Shown here: piece by piece, positions 12,131 to 24,136 of the stretch | Position numbering within the stretch: the first letter of the stretch is position 1 | Layout of the letters: each line of letters opens with the position of its first letter | Origin: Annona cherimola | Taxonomy: Eukaryota > Streptophyta > Magnoliopsida > Magnoliales > Annonaceae | Reading direction: 5' to 3' | Length of the DNA stretch: 64,000 bases | NCBI GenBank assembly: GCA_030490835.1 | Contig: CM059974.1 | Span: forward strand, 9,307,501 to 9,371,500 | The notes under the pieces: generated by a model | The model's database searches: none | The model's input: the letters and a program-made list of their open reading frames with translations, nothing else | What the model was told of the DNA's origin: nothing | Position numbers and translations under genes: made by a program

Positions 12131-12965
12131 TTGTGTGGTAAGCACAGGTGCAACTCAGTTCACATAATCGGACCCAAGTAACTTGAATTTTAAATAGTTT
12201 GAGTTGATATTATTTGGGTTTCACTTGAACCGAATTACAACATTACTTGATTTGGATTAATTGTGTGGTAAGCACAGGTGCAACTCAGTTCACATAATCA
12301 TACCCAAGTAACTTGAATTTTAAATGGCTTGAGTTGATATTATTTGGGTTTCACTTGAACCAAATTACAACATTACTTGGTTTGGATTAATTGTAATATA
12401 AACCAAAGAACCCAAAAGCCAAATTGAATTAGAAAATTTTAATAATCTAACATTTCAATTCAACTAATTAAAATTAAATAGTTTTGATAGCTTCAATATA
12501 TTTTGGTATAATCTTATGTCTTATATTAACTTTAAATATATAAATAAACTGATTTTATTTTTAATGGACCATTTTGGATCTTATTTAAAATATGTTCAAA
12601 TCTTTTGTCTTTTAACCGGACCCAAGTAACTTTAATTTTAAATTGTTTGAGCTGATATTATTCGGGTTTAACATGAACCAAATTACAATATTACTAGATT
12701 TGGATTAATTATAATATAAACCAAATAACCCAAAAGGCAAACGGAATTAAATATTTTAACTATCTTACATTTCAATTCAACTAATTAAAATTAAATAACT
12801 CTAATAGCTTCAATATATTTTGCTATAATCTTGTCTTATATTAACTTTAAATATTTATATAAAAATATTAAATTTAAATATATAACTAAACTGATTATAT
12901 TTTCAATGGACTATTTTGGATCTTATTTTAAATATGTTTAATTCTTTTGTCTTTTAATGTTTTTA
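12131..12965. repeat. Tandem duplication at two scales
   Basis: A 130-bp unit beginning TTGTGTGGTAAGCACAGG is repeated almost exactly at 12131 and 12261. A larger unit of about 315 bp, beginning at the GACCCAAGTAACTT phrase, recurs with more divergence from about 12617 to 12965. The order of phrases (TTTAATAATCTAACATTTCA, CTTCAATATATTTTG and so on) is preserved in both large units. No coding frame runs through them. Confidence 0.7.
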
Positions 12966-13401
12966 ATTAGATACCAACTCAACATATTAAATGTTTACTA
13001 ATTAATGCTAGATGATATTTTCAATTATTAATGACATCGACTTTGAATAAAATTTTTAACATTTATTGAATGTTAATATAAGAAATTTATTTAAATAATT
13101 TTATCTCAAATAGAATAAAATATTGTAAAAATTAAAAATTCAAAGCTTTATCAACAAGAATACGTGATCCATTTAATTCTAATTTTAATCCGAATTTTGT
13201 AAATATGATTTAGTTTGGGTTTGAATTTTAGAAAATAGATTATAATTTGGTTTGATAGAGTTTTTAAAATTTAGATTAGAAAAAAATATTAATCTTAACC
13301 CAATTGAAGCCGACTCAAGTTGCACTCCACAGTCGCAAATCTTCAAAATAATAGAAAAAACTGAAATAGAAATATACAATACTAGATTAATGATCTTAAT
13401 A

Positions 13402-13735
13402 ACCCAAGCTAAGAAAAGCACTTCTTAGCCAAGATAAAAAAAATATATTTATTTTTTGAATTTTTATAAAATTATTAACTTAGGTGTACTTGATTTATAA
13501 GCTAAGTTTTATCTTTTTTAAGACACCTATATATATTTGGATTTTAAACACATGAGTATTTTAATTTTAAAATACTCATGTGTTTAAAAATCTGAAAATA
13601 TTAGAACTTAATTTATAAATTAAATACATTTAAATTAAAAAATTTATAAAAAAATTTAAAAATAAAAAAAATAGATTTTCTTCACCTTGGGCTAAGAAGT
13701 GATTTTATCCGCGGGGGCTAACTGGATCAGTACTG
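13402..13735. mobile_element. Foldback element, family C copy with distinct arms
   Basis: CACTTCTTAGCC at 13418 pairs with GGGCTAAGAAGTG near 13698; the inner hairpin includes the perfect palindrome AGTATTTTAATTTTAAAATACT near 13555. The TTATAAAATTATTAACTTAGG core is shared with other family C copies. No clear target duplication was found. Confidence 0.55.
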
Positions 13736-14319
13736 TAGCAACCAAAATACAACAGCGAAAGATGAACTTGAAATTTCCATGACGTTAATACATACTTGGC
13801 AGCAGACAATCAATCGTTTTCTTGCATCGTCCACATAATTAAAACCAGAAGTCGGCCGGACGGTTGGAATTTATTGATCGAAAGTCTGGTCACTTGTGTC
13901 CTTAAATAGGAACTCTTCTAGCGATATATGTGCCACATGTGGTACTTGTACACTGCCACAAAATGAACCCAAGTTATTTCACGTTCCCACGCAATAGCTG
14001 TCTTTATAAGAAACATGGACATTTGAACCTACGTATCTTTTTATATATGACCACACCGTAATATTGTTATTTTAGCAACGAGTCGATTGATCGGCCCAAC
14101 TTTTACTAATTATTTATGTTTTTTTTAATCCACACACCTTTGACACGTAAGTACAATTTTCAAGTTGTATATAAAAAAGCATATGTAGCTATTTTATAGC
14201 ATAAGAGAAGCATTCTTTGTTATAGTCAATGGGTTTGGATCATATATATACATATGGAATCGGTGCCATGGGATTGAATGCATGTAACCTTCCCGTTTGG
14301 GTCCGCCCTGAATTGTTGA
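13736..14319. other. Intergenic, nothing supported
   Basis: Mixed-composition DNA without ORFs or recognised repeats. Confidence 0.5.
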
Positions 14320-14610
14320 ACATAATTTGGTTTATTATGATATAAAAATCATTTTAATCAAAGTTTTGAATGAATTTTGTTTGCTTAAAATACATAATCG
14401 TGTGTAAAATATGAAAGACATTTGGATCCATTTATTTTTGCTGGATTTAGAAGTTGAAATTAGTACATAAGTTAAATAATTTTATTATAACAGTTTTACA
14501 CTTTTATTAGATAATGGTAATGCGCATCTTTAATGAGTAAAGTGAATTTTTCATCAAACGTTAACATTATAAAAATAGAAGAGATTATATAAAATCACTT
14601 TTATATGCCT
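14320..14610. mobile_element. MITE-like repeat, family D
   Basis: Shares with 3770-4126 and 44880-45130 the ordered phrases TTTGCTTAAA, TGTGTAAAAT, TTTTACACTTTTAT and TATATAAAAT near the end. The ends are not resolved. Confidence 0.4.
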
Positions 14611-14633
14611 TGATAACATAGAAACAAAGGCCT

Positions 14634-14635
<2 letters not shown>

Positions 14636-14685
<50 letters not shown>
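14636..14685. repeat. (TA)n microsatellite
   Basis: About 23 uninterrupted TA dinucleotides. Similar shorter TA runs occur near 18130-18157, 38806-38826 and 39512-39537. Confidence 0.95.
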
Positions 14686-14687
<2 letters not shown>

Positions 14688-17283
14688 TTATTTAGTTTGG
14701 TCTGACATGGAGTTATCATAATTGTAGGTGTCTGGAAGGTCGATTCTTCTTGTTCACTATGAAGCATGCATGTTTTCTTTAAGCAAAGTAAGAAATGGAA
14801 GTAAGACTGACTAACCGAAAGTATATATATTTTTGGTTTCTTTTCGAATTCAGCTGATATATTTTCCGGGTTGGATGCATGTATACTTCATTAGACTTGT
14901 CATACTTTTAATTTGACAATATTGTTTTAGTGCGTGGTGTCCACCAATGAAATTTCAGTCGACTCGGTAAACCATTTGGTGGACGCAACAACTAACTTAT
15001 CGCGGTGGTTGTAGGTGCTTAGACATATTGGTCTAGTTCCTTAAATATCGGTCTAATCACCACTGATATCCGCCTAATCCCCACAGATATGATTGAATTC
15101 TTTTGTCTTTTTTTTTTTATCGTTTATAATAACGTTTTTTTTTATGAAGGAAAAGAAAAAAGAATGGGCATAATAACGTCTTCTGGCTTAAGTAGTTCCT
15201 TAAAAAACGATGTTGGCGGTCGACATGCATGCATGGGCATAACAGGTCATGGCACACCCAATCCACCGGCACAGGACTAGTTAGTAGCTGCAAGTTTTAG
15301 AGCTACGTAATATAAAGAGTGGGACGATGTGTGCAGTGATTAGTTACGTAGCTAATTAACAATGCGGTATATTTCAATATTTCTGCAAAAATTTTATAAA
15401 ATTGTAAGTGTGCTTCTTTCGTTAGAGTTTTGCCGCGATATTCCAATATTAAATTTTGCTGGAAATAATGAAAATGTTCTTACCCTGTTAAAATGATGAA
15501 AATACCACTGTGCACACTTTTCACAATAATATTAAATTGTAACAAAATAATTCTTGCTAATAATGCATACTATTTTTTAATTATTTTAAAGAATGTAGAT
15601 AATTAATGACATTTTTATCATTTCAATAGGTAAGGGATTTTCATCATTTCAAGCAAAATTTTAATGGAATCTAACGCAACCCTCACAGGAGGGATATATT
15701 TGCACTTTCGTGTAAAAAATAAATTTTGTAAAAATATTTGCTAATTTGTCAAACTATAAGGAGCGTACAGGGACGTACATACAATACATGACTGTCCTGA
15801 ATGAAAAAATAAAAAATTCCATACGAAAAAGGTCATGAGTGAAGATGAGCTCAAAAAGGTGCCTAAAAAATTACGGAATAAGGAAATAAATGCTAATTAC
15901 TAGGTATATAATTGACAGGTACTTATTGTGCGGCCCTCCAGTAGTGCATATGTCATGACTCGCTATCCTGTTAATATCTTGGATAATCTTGACGTCGTCC
16001 ATTAATTTCTGGGACACTCGAATCCTTTCAGTTGCCTTTGCATGCATACGCAGCAGTGGAGAGGGAAATGGAAATGGTGACATAGGAAGAAATGGCCTCC
16101 GCGAACAATTAAGATGTAGTTGGGGGATGCTTTCAAGCAGAAGTCAAGGGAATCGAAGTAAGGCCATAACCATTGTCTGCAACAAACACATGCTCTTTCT
16201 CCGGTGCTGCATACGAACGTAATCATGCATGTAAGTCGCGAAACTTGATCTTACGCAGTTCTAACTTCAAAAATACATAACGTACATCTCACAGTCGACC
16301 GCTCTACATGTAAGTCTCGAAAATAAACTAAAATTACGCTATAATGCGGAAATACTTCAATGGGACATAGAGCATTGAAGTTTTTATTGAAGTTTTTTGG
16401 GACGTTTTGGGTTCAGCTTCTTGACGAACTGGTCAAATAGTTAGCATCATTTGTTTGATAAAAAAATCATTTTAATAAGATATTTAGGTGAGTTGTACCT
16501 GCTTAAAAATTTAAAAAATATTTAAACTCATTTACAGACATATTAGAATATAATGATATTTTAAAAATTATTTATTTATATAGAGACGGTGTTTTACACT
16601 ATTTAGACGTTGAATATAAAGCTTTGAATTTGACATATTAATTCTACATATTTTTTAAATTGAGCCCACACGCGCACGTCTTTGATTTGCATCAAATATT
16701 CGATTGTTTAGTAAAAAAAAAAAAGAAAAAAGAAAAAGATAAATAAATTGTTTTAAATGGACTGGGTAAGTTAGATTTTGATTTATGAAGGTGGGCTATG
16801 AGAATGGCACTAACATCTTCGATGGTCCAGCATTGTTTAAGCATCTCCCATCGTAATATGTGACTTCTAAATATATGTAAAGGGTAGAAAAATATTCGAT
16901 TAATTTTGGTGGTCCACCGTTATGTATGGATGGGCCGCGTGGCGATGAAGAGGACAGGACCCCTCAGAATCAATTCTTTCCGGTATGTATGCACAACGTC
17001 CATGTTCAGGATCCTCACGTGAGTCCAGATCGAGGATGGACGGTTTGGATCAAATGAGTGTGCGGTAGTGTCGAGGACAGAGATCCAGTCGCAGCGACGA
17101 CAAGGGGCGTTGAATAGTGCACATCCTCGGCCGTTGAATATGTATTGCGATTGCTACTGTTATTGTGCACATATGCCACTTTTGAGGGCCGAAGTGGACC
17201 ATTCAATGGAATTTAATTCATGCAGTTGTATCCAACCATGTGGGACGCACACAGAGCTACGTCTGATTGGATTGGGAGTGGCC
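14686..17283. other. Intergenic; family D relic inside
   Basis: No supported gene. Positions 16440-16690 carry a diverged family D repeat (TTTAGGTGAGTTGTACCTGC, then AATATAATGATATTTTA and TTTACACTATTTAGA). The overlapping short frames on both strands at 15871-16226 lack protein-like features. Confidence 0.45.
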
Positions 17284-17344
17284 ACGTATAGCTGAATTTT
17301 TTAAAAAAAAAAAATTTTTTGTTTTTGATGGAAACGTATAGCTG
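17284..17344 (-). mobile_element. Micro-retroposon with 11-bp target duplication
   Basis: ACGTATAGCTG occurs at 17284-17294 and 17334-17344. The 39-bp insert between them is T-rich and ends TTTTTGATGGAA, so the minus strand reads TTCCATCAAAAA. This is the same ATCAA-poly(A) form as at 2594 and 7599. Confidence 0.65.
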
Positions 17345-17640
17345 CACTTGAGTTTGGATAATTGAGTGGTTTTGGATGAATTAGGTTGACGTCAACCTCA
17401 CAGTAATTACTAACTTCTACTCTTTGCAACTGGCTTAATCAGATGGGCACACGATTTTGTGCTTCTCCGGAATCACCTCCAGCAACTCATGTACGAAATT
17501 ATATTCTTGTACAGAACTTACTTTTGTATGGGGCCCGCGTAAGAGCATGATAAGGGAATTGGATCTTATTGCCATTTATGACCTTACATATCTCTAATAT
17601 TTTCGTCACCAACTTGTGATTTAAGAGGTTGATGTAAATA

Positions 17641-18029
17641 GGATTGCGATTTAATGCATCGGGGTGCACTGAACTTCAGTGCACCTGGGTGCATTAAACT
17701 CATTTTTTTTATTTTTTTTGAAATTTTTTTATACAAGTATTAATCTAAGTATATTTAATATGTGTATCAACTTTTACTATTTTTTAAGTATTTTAGATAT
17801 TTATTTTTTATTTTTGAAAATCAGTGACATTTTAGTAATCTAAAATTACCTAAAATGCTACTGATTTTTAAAAATAAAAAATAAATATTTAAAATATTCA
17901 AAAAATGATAAAAATTGATACATATGTTAAATACACTTAGATTAATACTTGTATAAAAAAAATTCAAAAAATAAAATAAAAAATGCTTCAGTGCAGCTCA
18001 GTGCACCCGGGTGCATTAAATCGCGGTCG
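17641..18029. mobile_element. Mutator-like foldback element (389 bp), family C
   Basis: The 10-mer GATGTAAATA flanks both sides perfectly (17631-17640 and 18030-18039). The terminal repeats are GGATTGCGATTTAATGCA on the left and, reversed, CGACCGCGATTTAATGCA on the right. The whole element folds back, with the core pair CTAAGTATATTTAATATG and its inverse. A 10-bp duplication fits the Mutator superfamily. The GGTGCACTGAACTTCAGTGCA palindrome near the left end is partly mirrored on the right. No ORF. Confidence 0.8.
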
Positions 18030-18039
18030 GATGTAAATA

Positions 18040-19588
18040 TATGTAAGAATATGTAGGGTAGAAAAACTTAAAGCTCCAAAGTCGTATAAACTCACTTGGG
18101 CTGTTTACTTCATAGCCGCTGAAGGTTTATATTTATATATATATATATATATATATTATTGGCATAGCTGCTGAAGTTATCTTCCGTCTTATTATTTCGA
18201 TCTCTCCCTTACTCAAATTAGCAGCTGCACGTACAACAAACTAATGGACGCAGCAGCGACGGATGATTTGGTGGATATCTTTGTTGTGGCCGGGCGATCT
18301 TATATATTATGCCCGTATTTCGTGCCGCCCAATTTTTATTTTTTTATTTTTTTACTTCCCGTGTACGGTGTCTTTTTTTAGCTTTTAAAAATCAGATAAA
18401 ATATCAATAAGATATAAAAATTATCAAGATTCAAGTGAACAAAAACCTAAGTTTAACCCACACGTTTATTAAAAAAGGGATATTTGGTAAACAGTGTATT
18501 AATATTTTTATATGAACTAGATCATTCGATCAGGCTAGATATATCATGCTGATGGGCCTCGAGTTTGAAGTTAATTAATAAAGCATTAATCAATTGAAAT
18601 TTTTTACTTTTCTAAGGAGCTCTTAATACCATCGACGACAGAGGTTTTTTTTTTTTTTTTTAAATAAACCTTTTTAACCGGAGGTATTTTGCTTATAATT
18701 ATGAAACGAAAGTTGCATTATATGAGAAGACAACTTCAAAATGTCTTTTGAATAATGGGAAATAATCTAATACAACGGATTGCGTTGAAATTTTCATACA
18801 ACATCTTCATTTATTAATTTTAATTCCCTTTCTATATATTTCAAAAATCAATTGTATTAGAAACTTTTATCTTATAAATATTTAATATGACTAAAAGTGA
18901 ATGTAAAATAACAGAATTTTGCTAAATGTTGAGATTGAATATGTAATAATATGAGATATTTGACGTTATAACTAAAAATACATGAATGAATGCTATAAAT
19001 GGTTTAGATTTAAAAAAAATACCTTTAAAATGAAAAAAGAAAGAGACTTCATGAAAATTTAAACATAATCGGCTGTATTGGATCATTATCCTCAATAAAA
19101 CGTATACAACTACTCTTGGAAATATTAAATTGTTATAAACATGATTGAATAATTATCCTTGTAAGAAATTTATTTTGAAACGCATGTTTTCGATTATACA
19201 TTTGTATAATTAAATTTTTTTTTATTTTCTTATTTTTGTTTAAGGCAAATTCAATTTTGTTGCTAAAATTGAGTTTTTAATGATGATTTTGTCTCCCTGC
19301 AAGATATGTTAAAAAAAAATTTTTGCTTGTCAAAAATTTGTCATATGCTATATAACAATCATTAAGAAGAAATCTTGCTTGTTAGTAGTTTATATTTTTC
19401 ATTTAATTATAGAAACATTGTCATGAGCAAGGGAATTTTCCATTGCCCATGAAAATATCGTGATAAATAAGTAAGGTAAATATTCTTTTCAAATTTTGCT
19501 TGTATATATTTTTTGCTAATAAAGATTGAGAAAAATAAATTATCTTGTAATGGATGAAACTCATAATAACATCATCAACTGTATATGG

Positions 19589-19619
<31 letters not shown>

Positions 19620-20850
19620 GAGACAGCGTTTTCACTCATATCTTTGCTGACACTCTGCATTGCCTGCAAAAGGACCCCTTTGCAAAAAGAACTGCCGAAA
19701 ACATGCTTCATTGAAAGCACCTTCCGGTAATAGACTTTCCAGACAGCATCATTTACCAAAATAGGGGATGAAGCTGCTTTACAAGGACAAGAGATTCACA
19801 TTTGGGAATTCTATTTTAAGCCTTTTTGTTGAAAATCAAGAGTAGAACACCTAAGGGCGGATTTCGAGTTTCAATAAAGTACTGGTCTATCATACGCAGC
19901 CCTCTGTGGCGAGGGTGGTCCACCCTTAAATAAATCAGCATGCCATATAAAGAAAACAGAAGAGAAAAATTCATGAATTTTTAAATTCTCAATTAAGTCG
20001 TAAGACATGAAGGTAAAAGAAAATAAAACAAAAACGTTAATCCTCACCCAACCATCAGAAACATTTATTGGAGAGTTAAGGCGGAAGGGACGAACCAGCA
20101 TGGAAGGCGTCAGGCAGAAAAGAAGCCTATATGTTAATATATCGGCAACCCAGCCTCTGATATCAAACTAGCATTTATGCCTTGCATTCCATGAAAAACG
20201 ATACGGCATGGTGCCGCAAGCAATATCGGATCTCTCCGCACACAGGCCGTACTAGTAGGATGCATTATTCCTCTTCCCATTCGGCAAAATTTCAATTTTT
20301 TTCCATAATTCTTATTTTACAGACAATCTCCACATATGGATTTTGTTCGTGAAAATGCTCTTGTCATCCCTAGCGATTACAATTTTTAATAGATGTTAAA
20401 ATTGAACTAGTTAAACTCCTACCTAGTGACTAGTAAGATTAGGTAAACCACAATTTACAATACCATTATATAGCTTTGACTACATTTAAGTGATTTACGA
20501 CGAACTTCCCCCCCCGCATGAAGTGTTTTGATTATTGCTGAGAAGCTTGTTATCTCTATGTTTAAATGGGAGCCTTATTATCTCCGTGGTTAAATAGATG
20601 TTTGTTGTCTTTTAGATAGATGGGTGCAAACTTGTTGTTTCCTGTGAAGTTAATTGGATAGAAATGATAAAAAAAAAAATTCTCATCCAGAGTTAAGTTG
20701 TATTTTTCTTCTAGTACATAATGAAGCTCTAATCTTGCGTGATTTATTAAGAAATCATTAAACTCGTCGAGGCTTCATTTTTCATGCCAAGAATCCCTTT
20801 ATCTCTGCTATACTTAACCTTGCACGCCTTACTGCTTTTTAAGTAGAGTG

Positions 20851-20885
<35 letters not shown>

Positions 20886-21690
20886 GATGCAACTGCAAAG
20901 TGCAAATTAAATAGCAAGTACAATAATAAAAATAAATAAATAGCGAGTATGAAGATATTTTATTCGTATTTGATAAAAAAAATGGCGTACCGTGTGCAAG
21001 GTGGAGCCGATGCTCTGCTGGGTTAGATCTAGCGGAGCCCATGCATGCAGCATACTTTTTTCGGTCAAACCAGCAAAGCAGCTGGTGTTCGAATTTAGTG
21101 AGGACCACGCACGCCACCCATGTGAAACTCAACTTTTCGTAGAAATTTTAATAAGGGATGCTGTTGGAGCTCTTTAATAAAGCCCTGTGACAATACTGGT
21201 TGCAGTTGCACCATACCAATGTTGGATTTACCATGATTTGCTTTTCGGTCTAACCATAAAAAATGCGCCTTCCTGAAATGAGAGTAACTAAATAGAAAAA
21301 CTTAAAATCAACATATACATATGTACCGAATCTCTCTTTCTATATAAGTATTTTGAATTTTTTTATCTTCTATTTCTCATTTTACTTGTATACGAGCCCA
21401 CACATTTATTTATTTATTTATTTATTCATATTATACACACCTATGACATCAATATTATAAATTAGGCCATTTCACAACTCTCACACTTGGAGAGATATTT
21501 TTGTAAATACCTCCACAACTAGGGGGATAATTGTAAAACACTCTTATTACCAAGGGAACACATGATTTTTTTTTATACAACACCACTAAGAAAATGCGCT
21601 GAAACGGTTTGAACCCGTGTTTGCACGTTGGTGGAAAAACAAGTTAGCAACGAGGCTAAGCCTCGTTGGCCAAACATTATATAGTTTATA
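18040..21690. other. Intergenic, simple repeats only
   Basis: No gene supported. It contains poly-T at 18644-18660, a GAA/AAG microsatellite near 19590-19618 that creates spurious frames on both strands, a T/A run at 20850-20885, and TTTA repeats near 21408-21425. Confidence 0.5.
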
Positions 21691-21960
21691 AGTATGTTCG
21701 ACATTCAAGAAATATATCAATATAAAATTTTTTACTTTTCACCATTATTTTATTTTCTATTCGTTTATTTATATCTTACTATATAATATTTTATTTTTTA
21801 ATTATTTCTTTACAACTACCTATACAACCACTCTATCTTTTTTAACATTATTTTCTTTATTTTTCATCATTATCGCTATTATATCACGTCACTTTTCCCC
21901 ATTGGAAAAATTTTACTTCAAATTTGTTTTAAAAATTTTAATAAATACCAAATGCATCCT
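21691..21960 (-). mobile_element. Tourist-like MITE, family A (diverged)
   Basis: Same order as the minus-orientation copy at 54593-54873: a GTATGTT-like end, a CACCATTATTTTATTTT stretch, ACAACTACCTATACAAC, TCATCATTATC, ATATCACGTCACTTTT, and an end resembling ACCAAATGCATCC. Confidence 0.5.
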
Positions 21961-22469
21961 ATATATCAAAATTTATTATTTTTATTTTTTGTACAATGTG
22001 AAAGACAACATCTTTTACCATCTTGGCCCCTCATTTAACGCAAATAAATGAGGGTGAAAATTGTTCTTTTTAAAATTAAAAATATATATTCAAAAAGTTA
22101 AATTTTAGTATATATATAAAGAGTACGCGTATAAATGAAATAAAAAAATTTTAATGAAAAAAGGTCAAAACATTTTTGAGATTTTGTACAAATATATGCA
22201 CCGAATAATTACACGTAAAAAAGAGTTGTCGGACAAAAAAAAAAACACCAAGAAAGATGAGAACGGATTAGGACAGGGCATGCATGCGTAAGGAGGGGGC
22301 ACTCCCTATTCCCCTTGAACAACAGTCCCCTTATCTAACCGGCGTTCAAGAAAGACTACCCTCTTTAATTTTTATTAAACTCATAGAAGCCCACAATAAT
22401 AAAAGTAGCTGAGAGGAGTCAACTACCTTAGCTTCCGCCCCGCTTTTTCCTGAATTTTGAGCCATTACG

Positions 22470-22830
22470 TTTCATTATTTTGATGGTAGGAATAATTGTC
22501 CATATTTTTACTTTTTTCTTTGTACACTTATTTATCTATGTGTATTTAACATATAAACTAAGTTTTACCAATTTTAGATATGTGTATATACTTTTTTAGA
22601 TTTATAAACATCTGTGTGTATATATGTATTTAAAATATTTTATTTTTAAAAATTTTAAAAAATATATGCACATATCTAAAATTGGTAAAACTTGGTTTAT
22701 ATATAAAATACACATAGATAAACAAATGTATAAAGAAAAAGTAAAAAAAAAATTATTGTAAATAAGTTTTTTAATATAAGTTAAGAGGGATATTTACTTA
22801 GCCCAAGTTAATAGATCACTACTCTTTTTT
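22470..22830. mobile_element. Foldback element, family C, same subtype as 52575
   Basis: TTTATCTATGTGTATTTAAC pairs with ATACACATAGATAAAC, and ACCAATTTTAGATATGTG pairs with CATATCTAAAATTGGT. The right outer arm has ATATTTACTTAGCCCAAGTT, matching the right arm at about 52905. The left outer arm is truncated or replaced. Confidence 0.55.
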
Positions 22831-23468
22831 TTTTTTTTTTTGAGGCTTGAGCCTTGAAGTGGCCTTGAGATGGTTGTGGTGTTCTAGCAAGGCCTTCTGA
22901 TACATTAGATGATGGCCCTCGCCAATTTAATAACGCCTCGTATAATTAGAGAATTTGGCTTATCTAATCTGATATCTGGCCATAAAGACCAAAGATCTTA
23001 ATTAGCCTCTACAAAGTAGCTGAAATCCAACTAAGTAATGTCCCGAAATAAAAGGGTTTGGACTTTTTGGCCGTTTGAGATCCCACTTGTTCTCAGCACG
23101 TCGCACATTAATTTAGTTAGGAACGAGATTAAGATTTTTTTCTGAGTGTTTTTTTCCCTCAACAAAACGATTTCCTGAAATGTAATCCATTCGTCTTATC
23201 TAAGATATAGTTATATACAGCGTATTTTGTTAGGGACATACTCATCTTATCGAAAGACTTAAAATAGTTATTATTATTATTATTATTAGTATTAATCTTC
23301 TGTAAAAGGTCTAGCTTTTGGACTCTGTGGCTGATTTAATTAAATAGGTCACGACAATCCGTTTGAGCGTTCATGGCAGCAGTCCGCTTTGCTAGGCTTT
23401 GCCAGGCTTTGCCATCAATTCGCCCAGACATTCCACGACTCCCGGAAACTCAGATGAAGGGCAGCGCT
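22831..23468. other. Intergenic, nothing supported
   Basis: Contains poly-T and an ATT trinucleotide run near 23268-23286. No ORF with protein-like features. Confidence 0.5.
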
Positions 23469-23476
23469 GCTGTTGG

Positions 23477-24128
23477 TAGGGGTGCAACTTGGGCCGGGTT
23501 GAGCCCGAGCCCGGCCCGCCGAACCCGATTTTGAATGATGTTGAAACTTGTTTTTTCATAACCCGAACCCGTAGAACCCAAGCCCGATTTCCCATTTTAT
23601 ATTTATTATAAAATATATTATATATATACTATTTAAACAACATTTCTTTATATTCTTTATATTTTATGTTATTATATCTATATTTAAATACTTGTTTGGC
23701 ATATTGTAATTTTATTATAAATAAATATGTTATTTTCATTTATATTTATTTTTTATTTCTATCATTTACTTTTACATTCATTAATTTTCTTCATTTATCT
23801 TATTTTTTATGGTAATTTTTTCTAAAAAATTCTTTATATTACTATTTTTAAAAAAATATGTAGTTTGATTATTTATTATTATATTTACTTACATGATTTG
23901 TTATTATTATTTATTCATATGAAATTCTAAACTTATCACTTTAAAATAAAAATGTAAATTCATCAATATAAATTCCAACCCGAAACTCAACCCGAACCTG
24001 ATTTTCAAAAATAGGGTTAGAGTTTAGATTTTACAAATAGGGTTAAAGTTAGGGTTGATGTTTTATAAATAGGGTTAAGGTTAGAGTCGAGGTGAACCCG
24101 AGTTTTATGAGCCCGAGTTACGCGCATA
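23477..24128. mobile_element. Non-autonomous hAT-type element (652 bp)
   Basis: A perfect 8-bp duplication GCTGTTGG at 23469-23476 and 24129-24136. The left end TAGGGGTGCAACTTGGGCC and the reversed right end TATGCGCGTAACTCGGGCT match at about 13 of 19 positions. The interior is AT-rich with GC-rich AACCCGA/GCCCGAG blocks near each end and three AGGGTTA-type motifs at 24012-24082. No transposase. Confidence 0.8.
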
Positions 24129-24136
24129 GCTGTTGG

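Noticed and set aside
19526..19714. Paired frames around 19,600 on both strands
   Set aside because: Both depend on the GAA/AAG microsatellite, giving poly-Lys or poly-Leu runs with unrelated flanks.
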